A stretch of 64,000 nt of DNA from Actinobacillus sp. (GCA_020026115.1 JAHHQY010000001.1:62001-126000); one strand, 5' to 3'; counted from the stretch's first letter, positions 8,891-17,449 are shown. A program made the numbers and translations. The notes: generated from the letters alone by a model not told the origin.

Positions 8891-10170
8891 TCAAACTGGC
8901 TCCCGAAAATGCTGTTTAATTCATCAATTAAATTAAACATTCTCGCTTGTTTCGTTACGATGGAGTTACTTAATAACCCATGATTTTTAAATTCACCTAA
9001 AATTTTGCCGTCTTTATCACGTTCGCGCGAGGCTTCATAAGTAAAGATATCTTGCATAACAACGTTGCCTGATTCCATACCCATAATTTCAGTAATATTG
9101 ATAATTTTGCGCGAGCCATCGTTTAAGCGAGTCGCTTGCACCACAATGTTAACCGCGGAGGTAATATGACGGCGGATCGCTTCAATAGGTAATTTGGCAC
9201 TCGACATCATCACCATACTTTCTAAACGACCAATCGCATCACGCGGAGAGTTGGCGTGAAGGGTGGACATTGATCCATCGTGGCCGGTATTCATCGCTTG
9301 GAGCATTTGGAACGCTTCAGGGCCACGACATTCCCCAACGATAATACGCTCAGGGCGCATTCGTAAGGCGTTGATAACTAAATCCTGCATGGATACTTCA
9401 CCGGTATGTTCTACGCCCGCGCTACGCGTTTCTAAACGAACGACATGGGGTTGGTGGAGTTTTAACTCGGCGGTATCTTCCAAAGTAATGACGCGTTCGG
9501 TTGGCGAAATATAGTTGGAAAGGGCGTTAAGCAGTGTTGTTTTACCACTCCCTGTTCCCCCTGAAACAATAATATTCACCCTTGCACGAGCAGCGATAAT
9601 TAAAAAGTTCGCCATTTCTAAAGACATCGAGCCGTATTTCAATAAATCTTGCAAAGATTTTTTCGAGTGGCTGAATTTACGAATAGAAAGCGAGGTGCCA
9701 TCTAAAGCGATAGGGGCGACCACCACATTTAAACGGCTTCCATCAGGCAGACGGCTATCCACTAAAGGCGAGCTATCATCAATACGGCGTCCAACTTGAG
9801 AAACCATACGGCGGGCAATATCCGTTAATTGCTCGTTAGAAAGAAAATATTTATTGGTTTTCTCAAGGACACCTGCGCGTTCGACCCAAATATCATTAGG
9901 GCCGTTAACTAAAATATCATTAACACTTTCATCTTCCATTAACTCACGCAAAGGGCCGTAACCGTCAATTTCATCGGCAATCAGTTCGGCCATGCTGTAA
10001 GCGTCAGAAGCGGGAAGGTACAAATTATTATCGCTAGCAAAGCTGTATAAAATCTGCACCAGTTCTTCTATCATTTTATTGGGTTCTTTTTGCAAGTTAT
10101 CGAGTTTTTCAACTTTCAGATTGCTTAAAACCCCATTACGTAAAACGAGCTGTTGTTCACGAGTGAGCAT
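8887..10170 (-). CDS. tadA: TadA, secretion ATPase of the Tad pilus
   Basis: 427 residues of the VirB11/CpaF type. Visible are the Walker A box GGTGSGKTTLL, the Asp box TLEDTAEL, the Walker B region MRPERIIVGECRG and the His box STLHANSP. It powers Flp pilus assembly at the cytoplasmic face. The ATG at 10170 follows the tadZ stop by two bases. Length and motifs are complete. Confidence 0.96.
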   Translation of the reverse strand: MLTREQQLVLRNGVLSNLKVEKLDNLQKEPNKMIEELVQILYSFASDNNLYLPASDAYSMAELIADEIDGYGPLRELMEDESVNDILVNGPNDIWVERAGVLEKTNKYFLSNEQLTDIARRMVSQVGRRIDDSSPLVDSRLPDGSRLNVVVAPIALDGTSLSIRKFSHSKKSLQDLLKYGSMSLEMANFLIIAARARVNIIVSGGTGSGKTTLLNALSNYISPTERVITLEDTAELKLHQPHVVRLETRSAGVEHTGEVSMQDLVINALRMRPERIIVGECRGPEAFQMLQAMNTGHDGSMSTLHANSPRDAIGRLESMVMMSSAKLPIEAIRRHITSAVNIVVQATRLNDGSRKIINITEIMGMESGNVVMQDIFTYEASRERDKDGKILGEFKNHGLLSNSIVTKQARMFNLIDELNSIFGSQFE

Positions 10171-10172
10171 GA

Positions 10173-11288
10173 TTATTTACCTAACAATAATTTTTTGAAA
10201 ATATTACTAAAAGATATTTTGGATTTTTCTTGACGAGAAATCACCCCGATCGCTTTCATACTTAAAATACGAAATGCTTTTTTCTCAAGGCGAGAAAGTT
10301 TAATCGCTAACACGCTTTTTGCCGTTGTTTTGGCAATGTGCGGAATAACCGCGTCCACATCACAGCCTAGTAAATCTTGCACATCGCTTACGGACATAGA
10401 ACGTGAATGTTCAACGTTAATATCGGAAATGACCACGAAAGTACGTAAAGGTTTATTTAATTTACTGCGCGCGCGATCGCAGTCATCTAAAAAGCGTTTA
10501 GCAATACGTAAAGAGTTAACCGTACGTTCTACAACTAAAATAAAGGTGTTGGCTTTATCAATCAGCTCAGGGTATTGAGATTTATGCGTATGGTAAATCG
10601 GATAGTCATTTACAATAAAGTTATAACGCTCTAAATCCGCCGGCGGTAAATCTTCAAAATCGCCCATGTATAAATCTAAGTTGGGTAATAATTCCAAGAC
10701 ATCGCCTTGCAGTTTTTTATCAAACATTAAATCTAAATCTTGTGTTCCTAAACGGCTTTGAGCCATTAAAGTTGGCACGCGTTTATGTAAACCGATGTTA
10801 TGGGCAAGTTGGGCGCAAATAAAACTCGCCCCAATTCCGCCTTTACAAGAAAGCACATTTAAACGCACGGTACGACGTGTTTTAGGAATGGATACCGTAT
10901 TATAAATAATGCGATCCATTAAGTTGTTGAGCTGATAATTGGTATTAAAGTATAAAATATCACGCTCAGCTAAGCGTTGCGCTAAAGAGATAGAATCGCT
11001 ATCGCCAACTAAACAGCACCAAATATTTTGTGGCACAATAGAATTTACACGTTCACTAATGCGAGAGACATTGTCATCATCGTGAATATCAATAATCACG
11101 CCGACCGTTTCACAAGAATCAAGAGAAACTTCTTCACTGTAAAAAGGGGCGTTAATGATATCCACATATTCAACACCGCGCGCACGCAGTAATTCGGATA
11201 CTTCTTTTTGTATTTTTGGGTTATCAGAAACCACGGCAACTTTGCGCACGCTGTGGTTTATAGGCTGTTCCGTATCTAGCAATAACAT
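10173..11288 (-). CDS. tadZ: TadZ, MinD/ParA-like localisation protein of the Tad system
   Basis: 371 residues. An N-terminal receiver-like domain (VAVVSDNPKIQKEVSELL) is followed by a MinD/ParA-like domain starting at about residue 142. Its deviant Walker A reads LSCKGGIGAS: the signature lysine of KGG is kept but the GKT lysine is replaced, so ATP hydrolysis may be poor or absent. TadZ proteins place the Tad machine at the cell pole. AGAGAGGAG lies upstream of the ATG at 11288. Confidence 0.9.
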   Translation of the reverse strand: MLLLDTEQPINHSVRKVAVVSDNPKIQKEVSELLRARGVEYVDIINAPFYSEEVSLDSCETVGVIIDIHDDDNVSRISERVNSIVPQNIWCCLVGDSDSISLAQRLAERDILYFNTNYQLNNLMDRIIYNTVSIPKTRRTVRLNVLSCKGGIGASFICAQLAHNIGLHKRVPTLMAQSRLGTQDLDLMFDKKLQGDVLELLPNLDLYMGDFEDLPPADLERYNFIVNDYPIYHTHKSQYPELIDKANTFILVVERTVNSLRIAKRFLDDCDRARSKLNKPLRTFVVISDINVEHSRSMSVSDVQDLLGCDVDAVIPHIAKTTAKSVLAIKLSRLEKKAFRILSMKAIGVISRQEKSKISFSNIFKKLLLGK

Positions 11289-11321
11289 CTGTTATTTCTC
11301 CTCTCTCTTATTATTTTATTT

Positions 11322-11765
11322 TTAATTTACGGATTGTAAACGATACTCACTGCGAGTTGCACAATAGCTGTGATAGTCGCCATCGCAGTAAATGGGTAAT
11401 TTGGCGAATTTTTTCACTTCAACGACCACAGGATAAAGCGGGTAGTTTTGTGCAACGAAATGAATATTTTCGGCGCGAACACCCAAAGTTAATAAATCCT
11501 GTTTAATTTGTTGCGCAAGATTGAGTTGTTTTGGCGCATAAACAAGACGAAATGTTTGGTTGATTTGGCTACCCACGGCAAAACGTAATTGTTGTTGTAA
11601 TGTCATCAGGTTTTCAGGCGCCGTATGCGCGAGTACAAAAGTTTGCGTTTGTTGTACTAACGGGGCAAATTCACTTTGCGTTGGCAAAACCGCTTTATGA
11701 GACATTGTGGCAAAAACAGGTAAAGCACAAGTGGTCATTAAGATTGCAACAAGAAGGTTTCTCAT
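11322..11765 (-). CDS. rcpB: RcpB, periplasmic/outer-membrane component of the Tad system
   Basis: 147 residues with a signal peptide (MRNLLVAILMTTCALPVFA). The rest is small and soluble with no motif that I can match alone; the call rests on position between rcpA and tadZ, where Pasteurellaceae carry rcpB. It ends with a short stretch of three cysteines (IYCDGDYHSYCATRSEYR holds two of them). The start overlaps the rcpA stop as ATGA. A one-mismatch copy of the TTCGGYGCGAG motif is at 11469. Confidence 0.75.
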   Translation of the reverse strand: MRNLLVAILMTTCALPVFATMSHKAVLPTQSEFAPLVQQTQTFVLAHTAPENLMTLQQQLRFAVGSQINQTFRLVYAPKQLNLAQQIKQDLLTLGVRAENIHFVAQNYPLYPVVVEVKKFAKLPIYCDGDYHSYCATRSEYRLQSVN

Positions 11766-13108
11766 TGAATAAATCCTCCACGTTGGAAAAAGTTAGTCAC
11801 TTGCGTGCGGTCATAAAGTTTACGCACCGCTTTCGTGTTAAAGAATTGCTCGTAAACATTATATTCTTGTAAATCCGGATAAACGATGTCTTTTTCTGAA
11901 ACAGGGTGAACTAAATTCACCGTAGCCACCACGACTAACTCTTTATCTTCTTTATGTGTCGTAGACTGACGGAAAAATGCACCAATAATCGGTAAATCGC
12001 CTAAAAATGGCACTTTGTTTAAGCCATCTTGATTGCGGGAATGATATAAACCGCCGATGATAAAACTTTCGCCGTTCGCAATTTCAAAAATAGAATTTGC
12101 GGATTTGTTTGAAATAATCGGGAATTGGCCAGTTCCAGGGACAATATCCGATACGCTTTGGTCTAAGGCAATACGCACGCGGTTATTAGGCTGAATTTTT
12201 GCCCCAACGGTTAAGCGAATACCGTAATTTTTATATTCAATAGAAGGATTGTTGTTATCATCGCGCGTTGGAATGGCAATTTCGCCCCCAAGGTTAATGT
12301 GTGCCGTTTCGCCATTGAGCATAGAAACATTGGGTTCCGCTAAAACTTTACCGTTAGCTTCATTATTTAAAGCGTTAATAAACCCGCTTAAGCCATTGGC
12401 GCTAATAAATTTAATGGAAGTCGCACCAGAAGAGGTAAAAGCGAAATCGCTAAAACGTAAGTCACGCACGCCTTGTAATAAATTACCACCAGGTTGTTCC
12501 CAGTTAATGCCTAATTCTTCTTTTAAAGATTTATTCACTTCAACCACAGAAAGTTTCACATTGATGAGCGTTGAGCTGTCTAATTTGGCATTGTTAATAA
12601 TGTTTGGGTATTCCTTATGGTTTAAGAAATAATAAGACATACCGCCCACATCGCGTTGTAATTCTATTGGTTTTTCGCCCATGGCCGCACCCACTAAATT
12701 TAAGGTGTTTTCTAATTCCGTATCCGATTTCGCGCGACCTTCTAACACATAAGCCTGACCTACGCGTTTAATGCGTAAATGGCTATTAGGGAATTGTAAT
12801 TTAAGTTGTTCGTTGGTGTGCGCTAAGTCGTTAAAGCCACTATTAACAAAAACAATGTCGTCCATTAAAGGCTTGTCATCTTTCCCTAAAACAGAAAGAT
12901 TGACAGAACCTGCGCTTTTTCCCGTAAGGATAAAGGCCGTATCGGATAAAAGTTGATAATTCGCTACCGCAGGGTCGGAGATAAAAATGGTATCAATCGG
13001 CGCTTTGGTGTGAATGGTTTGGCTTTTGCCGACCTTTAAATATAAGGTTTGCGCAAAAAGCGAGCTCGAAAAAAAGGCGAGCAAGAAAATAGCAAAAAAT
13101 CGACGCAT
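11762..13108 (-). CDS. rcpA: RcpA, outer-membrane secretin of the Tad pilus
   Basis: 448 residues. Signal peptide MRRFFAIFLLAFFSSSLFA, then the N-terminal secretin N-domains (TKAPIDTIFISDPAVANYQL, VLEGRAKSDTELENTLNL) and a C-terminal secretin domain with GGLYHSRNQDGLNKVPFLGD and LPIIGAFFR. It forms the outer-membrane channel through which Flp fibres exit. It lies five bases after rcpC and overlaps rcpB. Confidence 0.95.
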   Translation of the reverse strand: MRRFFAIFLLAFFSSSLFAQTLYLKVGKSQTIHTKAPIDTIFISDPAVANYQLLSDTAFILTGKSAGSVNLSVLGKDDKPLMDDIVFVNSGFNDLAHTNEQLKLQFPNSHLRIKRVGQAYVLEGRAKSDTELENTLNLVGAAMGEKPIELQRDVGGMSYYFLNHKEYPNIINNAKLDSSTLINVKLSVVEVNKSLKEELGINWEQPGGNLLQGVRDLRFSDFAFTSSGATSIKFISANGLSGFINALNNEANGKVLAEPNVSMLNGETAHINLGGEIAIPTRDDNNNPSIEYKNYGIRLTVGAKIQPNNRVRIALDQSVSDIVPGTGQFPIISNKSANSIFEIANGESFIIGGLYHSRNQDGLNKVPFLGDLPIIGAFFRQSTTHKEDKELVVVATVNLVHPVSEKDIVYPDLQEYNVYEQFFNTKAVRKLYDRTQVTNFFQRGGFIQ

Positions 13109-13113
13109 GAGAA

Positions 13114-13908
13114 TTAACCTCTTAATTTACGAATAATAATACCTTTTGAGTTGACAGGTTCTGGTTTAACAGAAGGTAAAATCAACAAACGGGTACCATG
13201 GGGGAAAGAATAAATGTGTGGCAGTTGTTCTTTTTTTATACGCACTAACACATCGGCAATAATGGCTCGGCGGTCTTGACGCTCTTCTTCAAGGTGAAAT
13301 TTATTGACTTTCAACACTAAAGCGTGATCGATCATTTTAACGATATGGCCGTGCAAAGTTTCATAATTATCGCCGGCTAATTCCGCATAAATGTTCACAA
13401 AATCACCAGCGCGTAAAGAATGCATTAAATATTCGTCCCGTTTCGCAATTCCCACTTCAAAAGCCACTTCTGAATTGGAATTTAAGGTACGACGAATAAA
13501 ATCGTTATCATCAGGCGGTGTTAAATCGTGAATATTGATTAAATTGCCTTTAGGAATATTGTAGTCCAGCAAATAACCGGTAATATCTTTTTTTTCATTT
13601 AATAAATAACTTAAGTCAAAAGAAAGCATAGGCGTGTCTTTTGGGTTATCTTTTCCTTCTTCAATGTAAAGGGATTTGGTTTCCACTTCGTAAGATGTTT
13701 GTGCAATCAAATGACCTTCTTTGAGGTTTTCTGTGGCACGAGCAACACGAATAACCACATGTTTTATTGGTTTTTTCTTCGGTACTGTTTGTTCCACGAT
13801 GTTTTCTTGCGAAGGTGCCGGTGCTTGTTCACCCGGCATTAAAAAAAGCCCTGCAATTCCCGCCCCCAAAATTAGGAAAGAGAAAATAAATAACACACGA
13901 TAATTCAT
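13114..13908 (-). CDS. rcpC: RcpC (CpaB-like) periplasmic protein of the Tad system
   Basis: 264 residues. One N-terminal membrane anchor (VLFIFSFLILGAGIAGLFLM), a proline-rich linker, then a SAF/CpaB-type region (ATENLKEGHLIAQTSYEVET, IPKGNLINIHDLTPPDD). CpaB/RcpC proteins stabilise the secretin complex and may bind peptidoglycan or modify Flp. GAGGAC lies before the ATG at 13908. Confidence 0.88.
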   Translation of the reverse strand: MNYRVLFIFSFLILGAGIAGLFLMPGEQAPAPSQENIVEQTVPKKKPIKHVVIRVARATENLKEGHLIAQTSYEVETKSLYIEEGKDNPKDTPMLSFDLSYLLNEKKDITGYLLDYNIPKGNLINIHDLTPPDDNDFIRRTLNSNSEVAFEVGIAKRDEYLMHSLRAGDFVNIYAELAGDNYETLHGHIVKMIDHALVLKVNKFHLEEERQDRRAIIADVLVRIKKEQLPHIYSFPHGTRLLILPSVKPEPVNSKGIIIRKLRG

Positions 13909-13922
13909 GATGTCCTCAGTGA

Positions 13923-14363
13923 TTAACTAAAAAAAATTGTTGGATAATTTAATAAACAAAAATGTAATAAAAAGCCTAAACTTATGGCAACGCCATAGGG
14001 TAAACCTTGTTGTTTTATGTTTTGTCTAAAAAACACCCAGCCTATAAGTATTAAACCCAAGCCAAAACAGCTTGTGAAAAATAAAAACCAAATTTCCGTT
14101 TCCCTTGGCACGGCGAACATTAAAGCCGTCAGCAATTTCACATCGCCTGCGCCAATCACGCCTAAACTAAATAAGCCAAAGCCCAGCACTAAGCAGAGGA
14201 TCGCCCCTAAGTAAAAAATTTGTCCGTAGGCGCAAAAACTTAAGGCCATAGCCAAAGGGGCAACTATGAACACAAAGCGGTTGGCTAAGGTTCTTTGCGT
14301 GATATCCGTATAGGAAAGATAAAGCAGTAAAAGGCTGATTAAGCCCAGTAAAAAAAGTGTCAT
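13923..14363 (-). CDS. tadV: TadV, Flp prepilin peptidase (A24 family)
   Basis: About 146 residues, mostly membrane helices. Both catalytic aspartates of the A24A prepilin peptidases are visible: one in SYTDITQR near the N-terminus and one in GAGDVKLL. TadV cleaves the leader of Flp and of the TadE/F pseudopilins. I chose the ATG at 14363: the frame can be read back to a TTG at 14450, but that stretch holds a terminator and a copy of the repeated motif, so it is probably untranslated. Confidence 0.92.
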   Translation of the reverse strand: MTLFLLGLISLLLLYLSYTDITQRTLANRFVFIVAPLAMALSFCAYGQIFYLGAILCLVLGFGLFSLGVIGAGDVKLLTALMFAVPRETEIWFLFFTSCFGLGLILIGWVFFRQNIKQQGLPYGVAISLGFLLHFCLLNYPTIFFS

Positions 14364-14404
14364 TTTATGTTTTCTTAATCGGTTAATTTCTTGGACGACA
14401 ATTT

Positions 14405-14415
14405 TTCGGCGCAAG
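14405..14415 (+). repeat. TTCGGYGCGAG motif (one mismatch) in the tadV leader
   Basis: TTCGGCGCAAG, between the terminator at 14423-14459 and the tadV start. Confidence 0.6.
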
Positions 14416-14422
14416 AGAGTGT

Positions 14423-14459
14423 AAAAAAAATTACTTCTTTGCCAAAACAAAGAAGTAAT
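14423..14459 (-). terminator. Terminator between the long Flp-like gene and tadV
   Basis: Perfect 12-bp arms ATTACTTCTTTG/CAAAGAAGTAAT with a six-base loop, followed on the minus strand by eight T. It separates pilin genes from the machinery genes and would lower readthrough into tadV. Confidence 0.88.
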
Positions 14460-14515
14460 GCAATCGAAACGGTTCGATTTTTGTTTAACCCAAGCTAAGG
14501 CTTAAAAAGTTAGGG

Positions 14516-15187
14516 TTAAAAATAGCGTGAAACCTGTTGTTTAATTTTTTCATCGCTCAAGCTATTAAATTTTTTGTAATTCTGACGAATTTCTTTCAGA
14601 ACATGTTGTTCAACAAACTGATGTTTTTTTTCTGTTTCTGTTTTCGCATGAGAGCCGTCGGTGATTAAATCATAAATTTTATAAAAATTTTCTTTAACAA
14701 CACATTTGCCTTTTTCAAAGCCTTTTTTCCAAAAAGACGAGCTATAACGATTATTTTTACAGTTATCTAAAAAATCATAATCTGAAGCAACTTCTTGCGT
14801 AAGTTTTTGTACGGTATTTTCAAAATCTTTAAGAAAGGCTAAACGGCGCGCTTCCGCTTCTCTGGCGGCAGCGTCGCACCATTGTCCTTGGCCGTTCGTA
14901 CATTCCACTTTAATATCCAGCTCATCAGATAAAGGCTCGTAAGCGAGAGCAGGGCGTTCTTTTTGGTTGCATTGTTCAAAATCGATGCGATCTAAGTCAT
15001 CAGGGCCATCAAATTCGTTTATCATTTGATAGCTTAACTCGCAACTTTTATTGTCTAAAGTTGGCGCAAGGCCGTTTTGACCGAAAAAATAAACGGCGAT
15101 AAAGCCGGCTAAAATAAAAGCGAGTAGGGCGTATTCCACCGCGGTCACGCCGTGGTTGGCACGCAAAAAACGGGAAAAGTTTGGCAT
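14516..15187 (-). CDS. Long Flp-family pilin (Flp head with a ~165-residue cysteine-containing tail)
   Basis: 223 residues. Residues 1-40 are a typical Flp prepilin: NHG followed by VTAVEYALLAFILAGFIAVY, with the Gly/Val cleavage site and the EY pair. Unlike an ordinary 60-80 residue Flp, it continues for about 165 hydrophilic residues rich in charged amino acids and carrying six cysteines (CELS, EQCN, VECT, QWCD, DNCK, KGKC), which could form disulfides in the periplasm. It occupies the flp-2 slot between flp1 and tadV. I infer a minor or tip pilin; I do not recognise the tail. ATG at 15187 chosen for AGGAG seven bases upstream; GTG at 15193 is in frame. Confidence 0.8.
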   Translation of the reverse strand: MPNFSRFLRANHGVTAVEYALLAFILAGFIAVYFFGQNGLAPTLDNKSCELSYQMINEFDGPDDLDRIDFEQCNQKERPALAYEPLSDELDIKVECTNGQGQWCDAAAREAEARRLAFLKDFENTVQKLTQEVASDYDFLDNCKNNRYSSSFWKKGFEKGKCVVKENFYKIYDLITDGSHAKTETEKKHQFVEQHVLKEIRQNYKKFNSLSDEKIKQQVSRYF

Positions 15188-15349
15188 AAGCACTCCTGTG
15201 CAGTGGGAGACAAGGTTGTAAAAGAGCAGAAAAGCATATTTTTTTGCACAAAAAGTGTAGAAAAAGGCTCGTTAATGACGAAAAACAAAGGAAAATAGGC
15301 AAAAATTGTTTTTGCGTTTTTAACTTTTGCACAAGTTTAAAAAGCTTTC

Positions 15350-15373
15350 AAAAAAGCTCGCCTAAGCGAGCTT
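15350..15373 (-). terminator. Second terminator-like hairpin downstream of flp1
   Basis: Perfect arms AAGCTCGC/GCGAGCTT, loop CTAA, then four T on the minus strand. Confidence 0.75.
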
Positions 15374-15397
15374 AATGAAATCATTCATCCGACAACA

Positions 15398-15430
15398 AAG
15401 GCTTTAAAACAAGCTTTCGTTTAAAGCCTT
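15398..15430 (-). terminator. First hairpin immediately after flp1
   Basis: Eleven-base perfect arms AAGGCTTTAAA/TTTAAAGCCTT, starting 14 bases past the flp1 stop. It lacks a strong T-run, so it may stabilise the flp1 mRNA 3' end as much as terminate. Confidence 0.6.
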
Positions 15431-15443
15431 GTCAGAAAAGGTA

Positions 15444-15683
15444 TTAAGATTTTGGTTTAAGTGTATGTGCATCATCAGTAGCTTTAGCTGTACCTACATT
15501 AATCTCGTTAATTGTAGAATGAAGGGTTGTAACTTTCTTTTCCATGGCTGGAACAATGTTATCTTTGAATGCCCAAATAACGAAAGCAGCCATAACAAGT
15601 GCGATTAAACCGTATTCGATAGCGGTTACACCAGATTGGTCTTTTTTGAATGAGCGTAAAGCTTTACGTAAAGCGTTTAGCAT
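15444..15683 (-). CDS. flp1: Flp1 major fimbrial subunit prepilin
   Basis: 79 residues. Leader MLNALRKALRSFKKDQSG, then VTAIEYGLIALVMAAFVIWA: the conserved Gly/Val processing site, glutamate +5, tyrosine +6 and hydrophobic core. The short C-terminal part (KDNIVPAMEKK...) is typical of Flp. TadV cleaves it and it polymerises into the Flp/Tad fibre. GGAGAG precedes the ATG at 15683. Two hairpins after the gene fit the usual high-level, largely monocistronic flp1 transcript with limited readthrough into the tad operon. Confidence 0.95.
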   Translation of the reverse strand: MLNALRKALRSFKKDQSGVTAIEYGLIALVMAAFVIWAFKDNIVPAMEKKVTTLHSTINEINVGTAKATDDAHTLKPKS

Positions 15684-15709
15684 GATTTTCTCTCCGAGGT
15701 TGTTTAAAA

Positions 15710-15715
15710 AGTATA
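15710..15715 (-). promoter_or_regulatory. Candidate flp1 promoter -10 element
   Basis: On the minus strand TTTTATACT gives a -10 (TATACT) about 27 bases before the flp1 start. A -35 is weak (GGTTTA-like with a 17-base spacer). Confidence 0.35.
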
Positions 15716-15731
15716 AAATTTCATTGTGTTT

Positions 15732-15784
15732 TTAAACCAAATAGTTAAAGGTTGGTTTAATGGGCGCACATTCTACTTAAGTAG
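15732..15784. promoter_or_regulatory. Two dyads upstream of flp1
   Basis: TTAAACCAA (15732-15740) is inverted as TTGGTTTAA (15752-15760), and CTACTTAAGTAG (15773-15784) is a perfect 12-base palindrome. Both lie 50-100 bases before flp1 and could be regulator sites; no known consensus was matched. Confidence 0.35.
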
Positions 15785-16077
15785 TACAAAAGGCGTCAAT
15801 ACAGAAAAAGCAAAATACCCACAAAAAGGTAAGCAAAAAAGAGCAAAAATAATTTAAAAGAGTTATTCCATACCTAAGATATGGTATTTTTTGTAGCTTT
15901 TGGGCGATTTTTTTTAATAAATCGCGCAGATTGTTGCAAAAAAAAGTAATTTTTTTTTGAAACTTCTTTTTTTTTAGACGTCTTAAAAAAAACAAAAACA
16001 GTAAAAAAATTTAAAGAAAAAAGGAAAAAGGGCGAAAAAATTTAATGAAAAGGGGAAAAAGATTGAAAATATTTTTT

Positions 16078-16088
16078 TTCGGCGCGAG
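16078..16088 (+). repeat. TTCGGYGCGAG motif (exact)
   Basis: Preceded by seven T, followed by TT; intergenic between yciI and flp1. Confidence 0.85.
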
Positions 16089-16095
16089 TTGAAAT

Positions 16096-16127
16096 AAAAA
16101 AAAACCATAGCCTTAAGACTATGGTTT
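16096..16127 (-). terminator. Terminator of the yciCBAI operon
   Basis: Perfect arms AAACCATAG/CTATGGTTT, loop of eight, followed on the minus strand by a T-run. Confidence 0.88.
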
Positions 16128-16150
16128 GAAAAAATTCCATTTTGAAGAAT

Positions 16151-16447
16151 TTAGAAAACTTTTAAGAAAGGTTTTACGATAACCTCGCCATAAACGCCCG
16201 CTTCAACGTAAGGATCTTCTTTCGCCCAAGCTTTGGCTTCTTCTAAACTTGCAAATTGTGCAATCACCGTTGAACCGCTAAAGCCGGCTTCTTTTGGCGT
16301 TTCGCTATCAATGGCAGGGTTTGGCCCTGCGGTGAGTAAACGATTTTCCGCTTGTAAGGCTTTAAGGCGGGCTAAGTGACTTTCACGCACGGCAAGGCGT
16401 TGTTCTAAAGTGTTAGGTTTGTCTTGAGCAAAAATAACGTAATACAT
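16151..16447 (-). CDS. yciI: YciI-like protein
   Basis: 98 residues, the family length. It begins [17 protein letters not shown] and contains the conserved RESHLARL, which carries the histidine of the YciI/ferredoxin-like fold. Its biochemical role is not established; some relatives are dehalogenase-like. The ATG at 16447 has GGAGAA upstream; the frame can be read back to 16468 inside yciA, but that is not needed. Last gene of the yciC-yciB-yciA-yciI operon. Confidence 0.92.
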   Translation of the reverse strand: MYYVIFAQDKPNTLEQRLAVRESHLARLKALQAENRLLTAGPNPAIDSETPKEAGFSGSTVIAQFASLEEAKAWAKEDPYVEAGVYGEVIVKPFLKVF

Positions 16448-16460
16448 AGGTTCTCCAAAT

Positions 16461-16901
16461 TTAAGCATTTAAGGCGCGGTCTAAATCCGCGTTGTTTTCT
16501 CTTGGTACGGCACGAGGACGCCCTTCAGGGTCAACGGCCACATAAGTGAAAATGGCTTCAGTAACTTGATAGCGTTTGCCAATTGGCTCGCTTGCGACTT
16601 TTTTCACCCAAATTTCCAATTTAATTTTAATGGAAGAGCGACCCACCGCTAAGCATTTGCCATAACAACAAACAACATCGCCAACGGCAACAGGGTGGTG
16701 AAAAATAATATTTTCAACAGAAACCGTTACCACGCGACCGCGGGCGATTTCTTTCGCTAAAATGGCTCCGCCTAAGTCCATTTGCGACATAATCCAGCCA
16801 CCGAAAATATCGCCCGCTGCGTTGGTGTCTGATGGCATCGCCACTGTGCGTAATAGCACATCGCTTTTACTACATTGATAATTGTGAGAAGTTGCACTCA
16901 T
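16461..16901 (-). CDS. yciA: YciA acyl-CoA thioester hydrolase
   Basis: 146 residues, hotdog fold. The conserved stretch [19 protein letters not shown], carrying the catalytic aspartate, and [16 protein letters not shown] match the YciA family (H. influenzae HI0827). It hydrolyses a broad range of acyl-CoAs in the cytoplasm. It ends 13 bases before yciI and starts 2 bases after yciB. Confidence 0.95.
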   Translation of the reverse strand: MSATSHNYQCSKSDVLLRTVAMPSDTNAAGDIFGGWIMSQMDLGGAILAKEIARGRVVTVSVENIIFHHPVAVGDVVCCYGKCLAVGRSSIKIKLEIWVKKVASEPIGKRYQVTEAIFTYVAVDPEGRPRAVPRENNADLDRALNA

Positions 16902-16903
16902 TT

Positions 16904-17449
16904 TTATTTCCTTTTAGTTTCTTCGTGCGGAAGATAACGGTAAATATAAACGCCAGTAATGAGCGTTGCACATAAAGTTAAACCAATTGTCCCAAAGGTT
17001 TTAAAATTCACCCAAAGATCATCGGAAAGATATTGGCTAATGTAAAGATTAAGTAACATACAAAGGGTAAAAAAGCCCACCCAGCCTAAATTGATTTTTT
17101 TCCAAACGTTTTCCGGCAAAGTGATTTCTTTACCCAGAATTTCGCGAATTAAATTGCGTTTAAATACATATTGGCTAATAAGTAGAATGCCGGCGAATAA
17201 AGCGTAAATTAAGGTGACTTTCCATTTTAGAAAATTAAGTTCATTAAAATAAGCCGTTAAAGAACCAAAAAAGATAACAGAAACGCCCATAATTAAGGCT
17301 TGTTTATCCACTTTTTTATAAATTAACTTTAATAAAATAAGTTGAATAAAAGTGGCCACACATAAAGTTAAAGCCGCCTCGCGAATACCAACGAATTTAT
17401 AAACGGTAAAAAATAAAATTAAAGGAATAAAATCTAAAAGTTGTTTCAT
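16904..17449 (-). CDS. yciB: YciB/IspZ septation-associated inner membrane protein
   Basis: 181 residues with five hydrophobic segments. It starts [20 protein letters not shown] and contains [15 protein letters not shown], both typical of the IspZ/YciB family. In E. coli YciB interacts with elongation and division proteins and affects envelope integrity. Its start overlaps the yciC stop by one base (TAATG), so the two are probably coupled. Confidence 0.94.
   Translation of the reverse strand: MKQLLDFIPLILFFTVYKFVGIREAALTLCVATFIQLILLKLIYKKVDKQALIMGVSVIFFGSLTAYFNELNFLKWKVTLIYALFAGILLISQYVFKRNLIREILGKEITLPENVWKKINLGWVGFFTLCMLLNLYISQYLSDDLWVNFKTFGTIGLTLCATLITGVYIYRYLPHEETKRK

Larger units (their letters stand above)
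15684..16095. other. AT-rich gene-free region upstream of flp1
   Basis: About 410 bases without a credible gene. It holds long A and T runs, a candidate flp1 promoter, two dyads near flp1, a short dyad CCATA/TATGG at about 15870 and an exact TTCGGYGCGAG motif at 16078. A 72-codon minus-strand frame here is low-complexity (KKK, FF) and is not supported. Such composition would suit nucleoid-protein control of the pilus operon, but that is inference. Confidence 0.7.

Noticed and set aside
14364..14450. Extension of tadV back to a TTG at 14450
   Set aside because: It would read through a strong terminator and a copy of the repeated motif; the family N-terminus starts at 14363.
15777..15995. 72-codon minus-strand ORF upstream of flp1
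   Set aside because: Low-complexity K/F-rich translation of A/T tracts, no ribosome site, overlaps the dyads.
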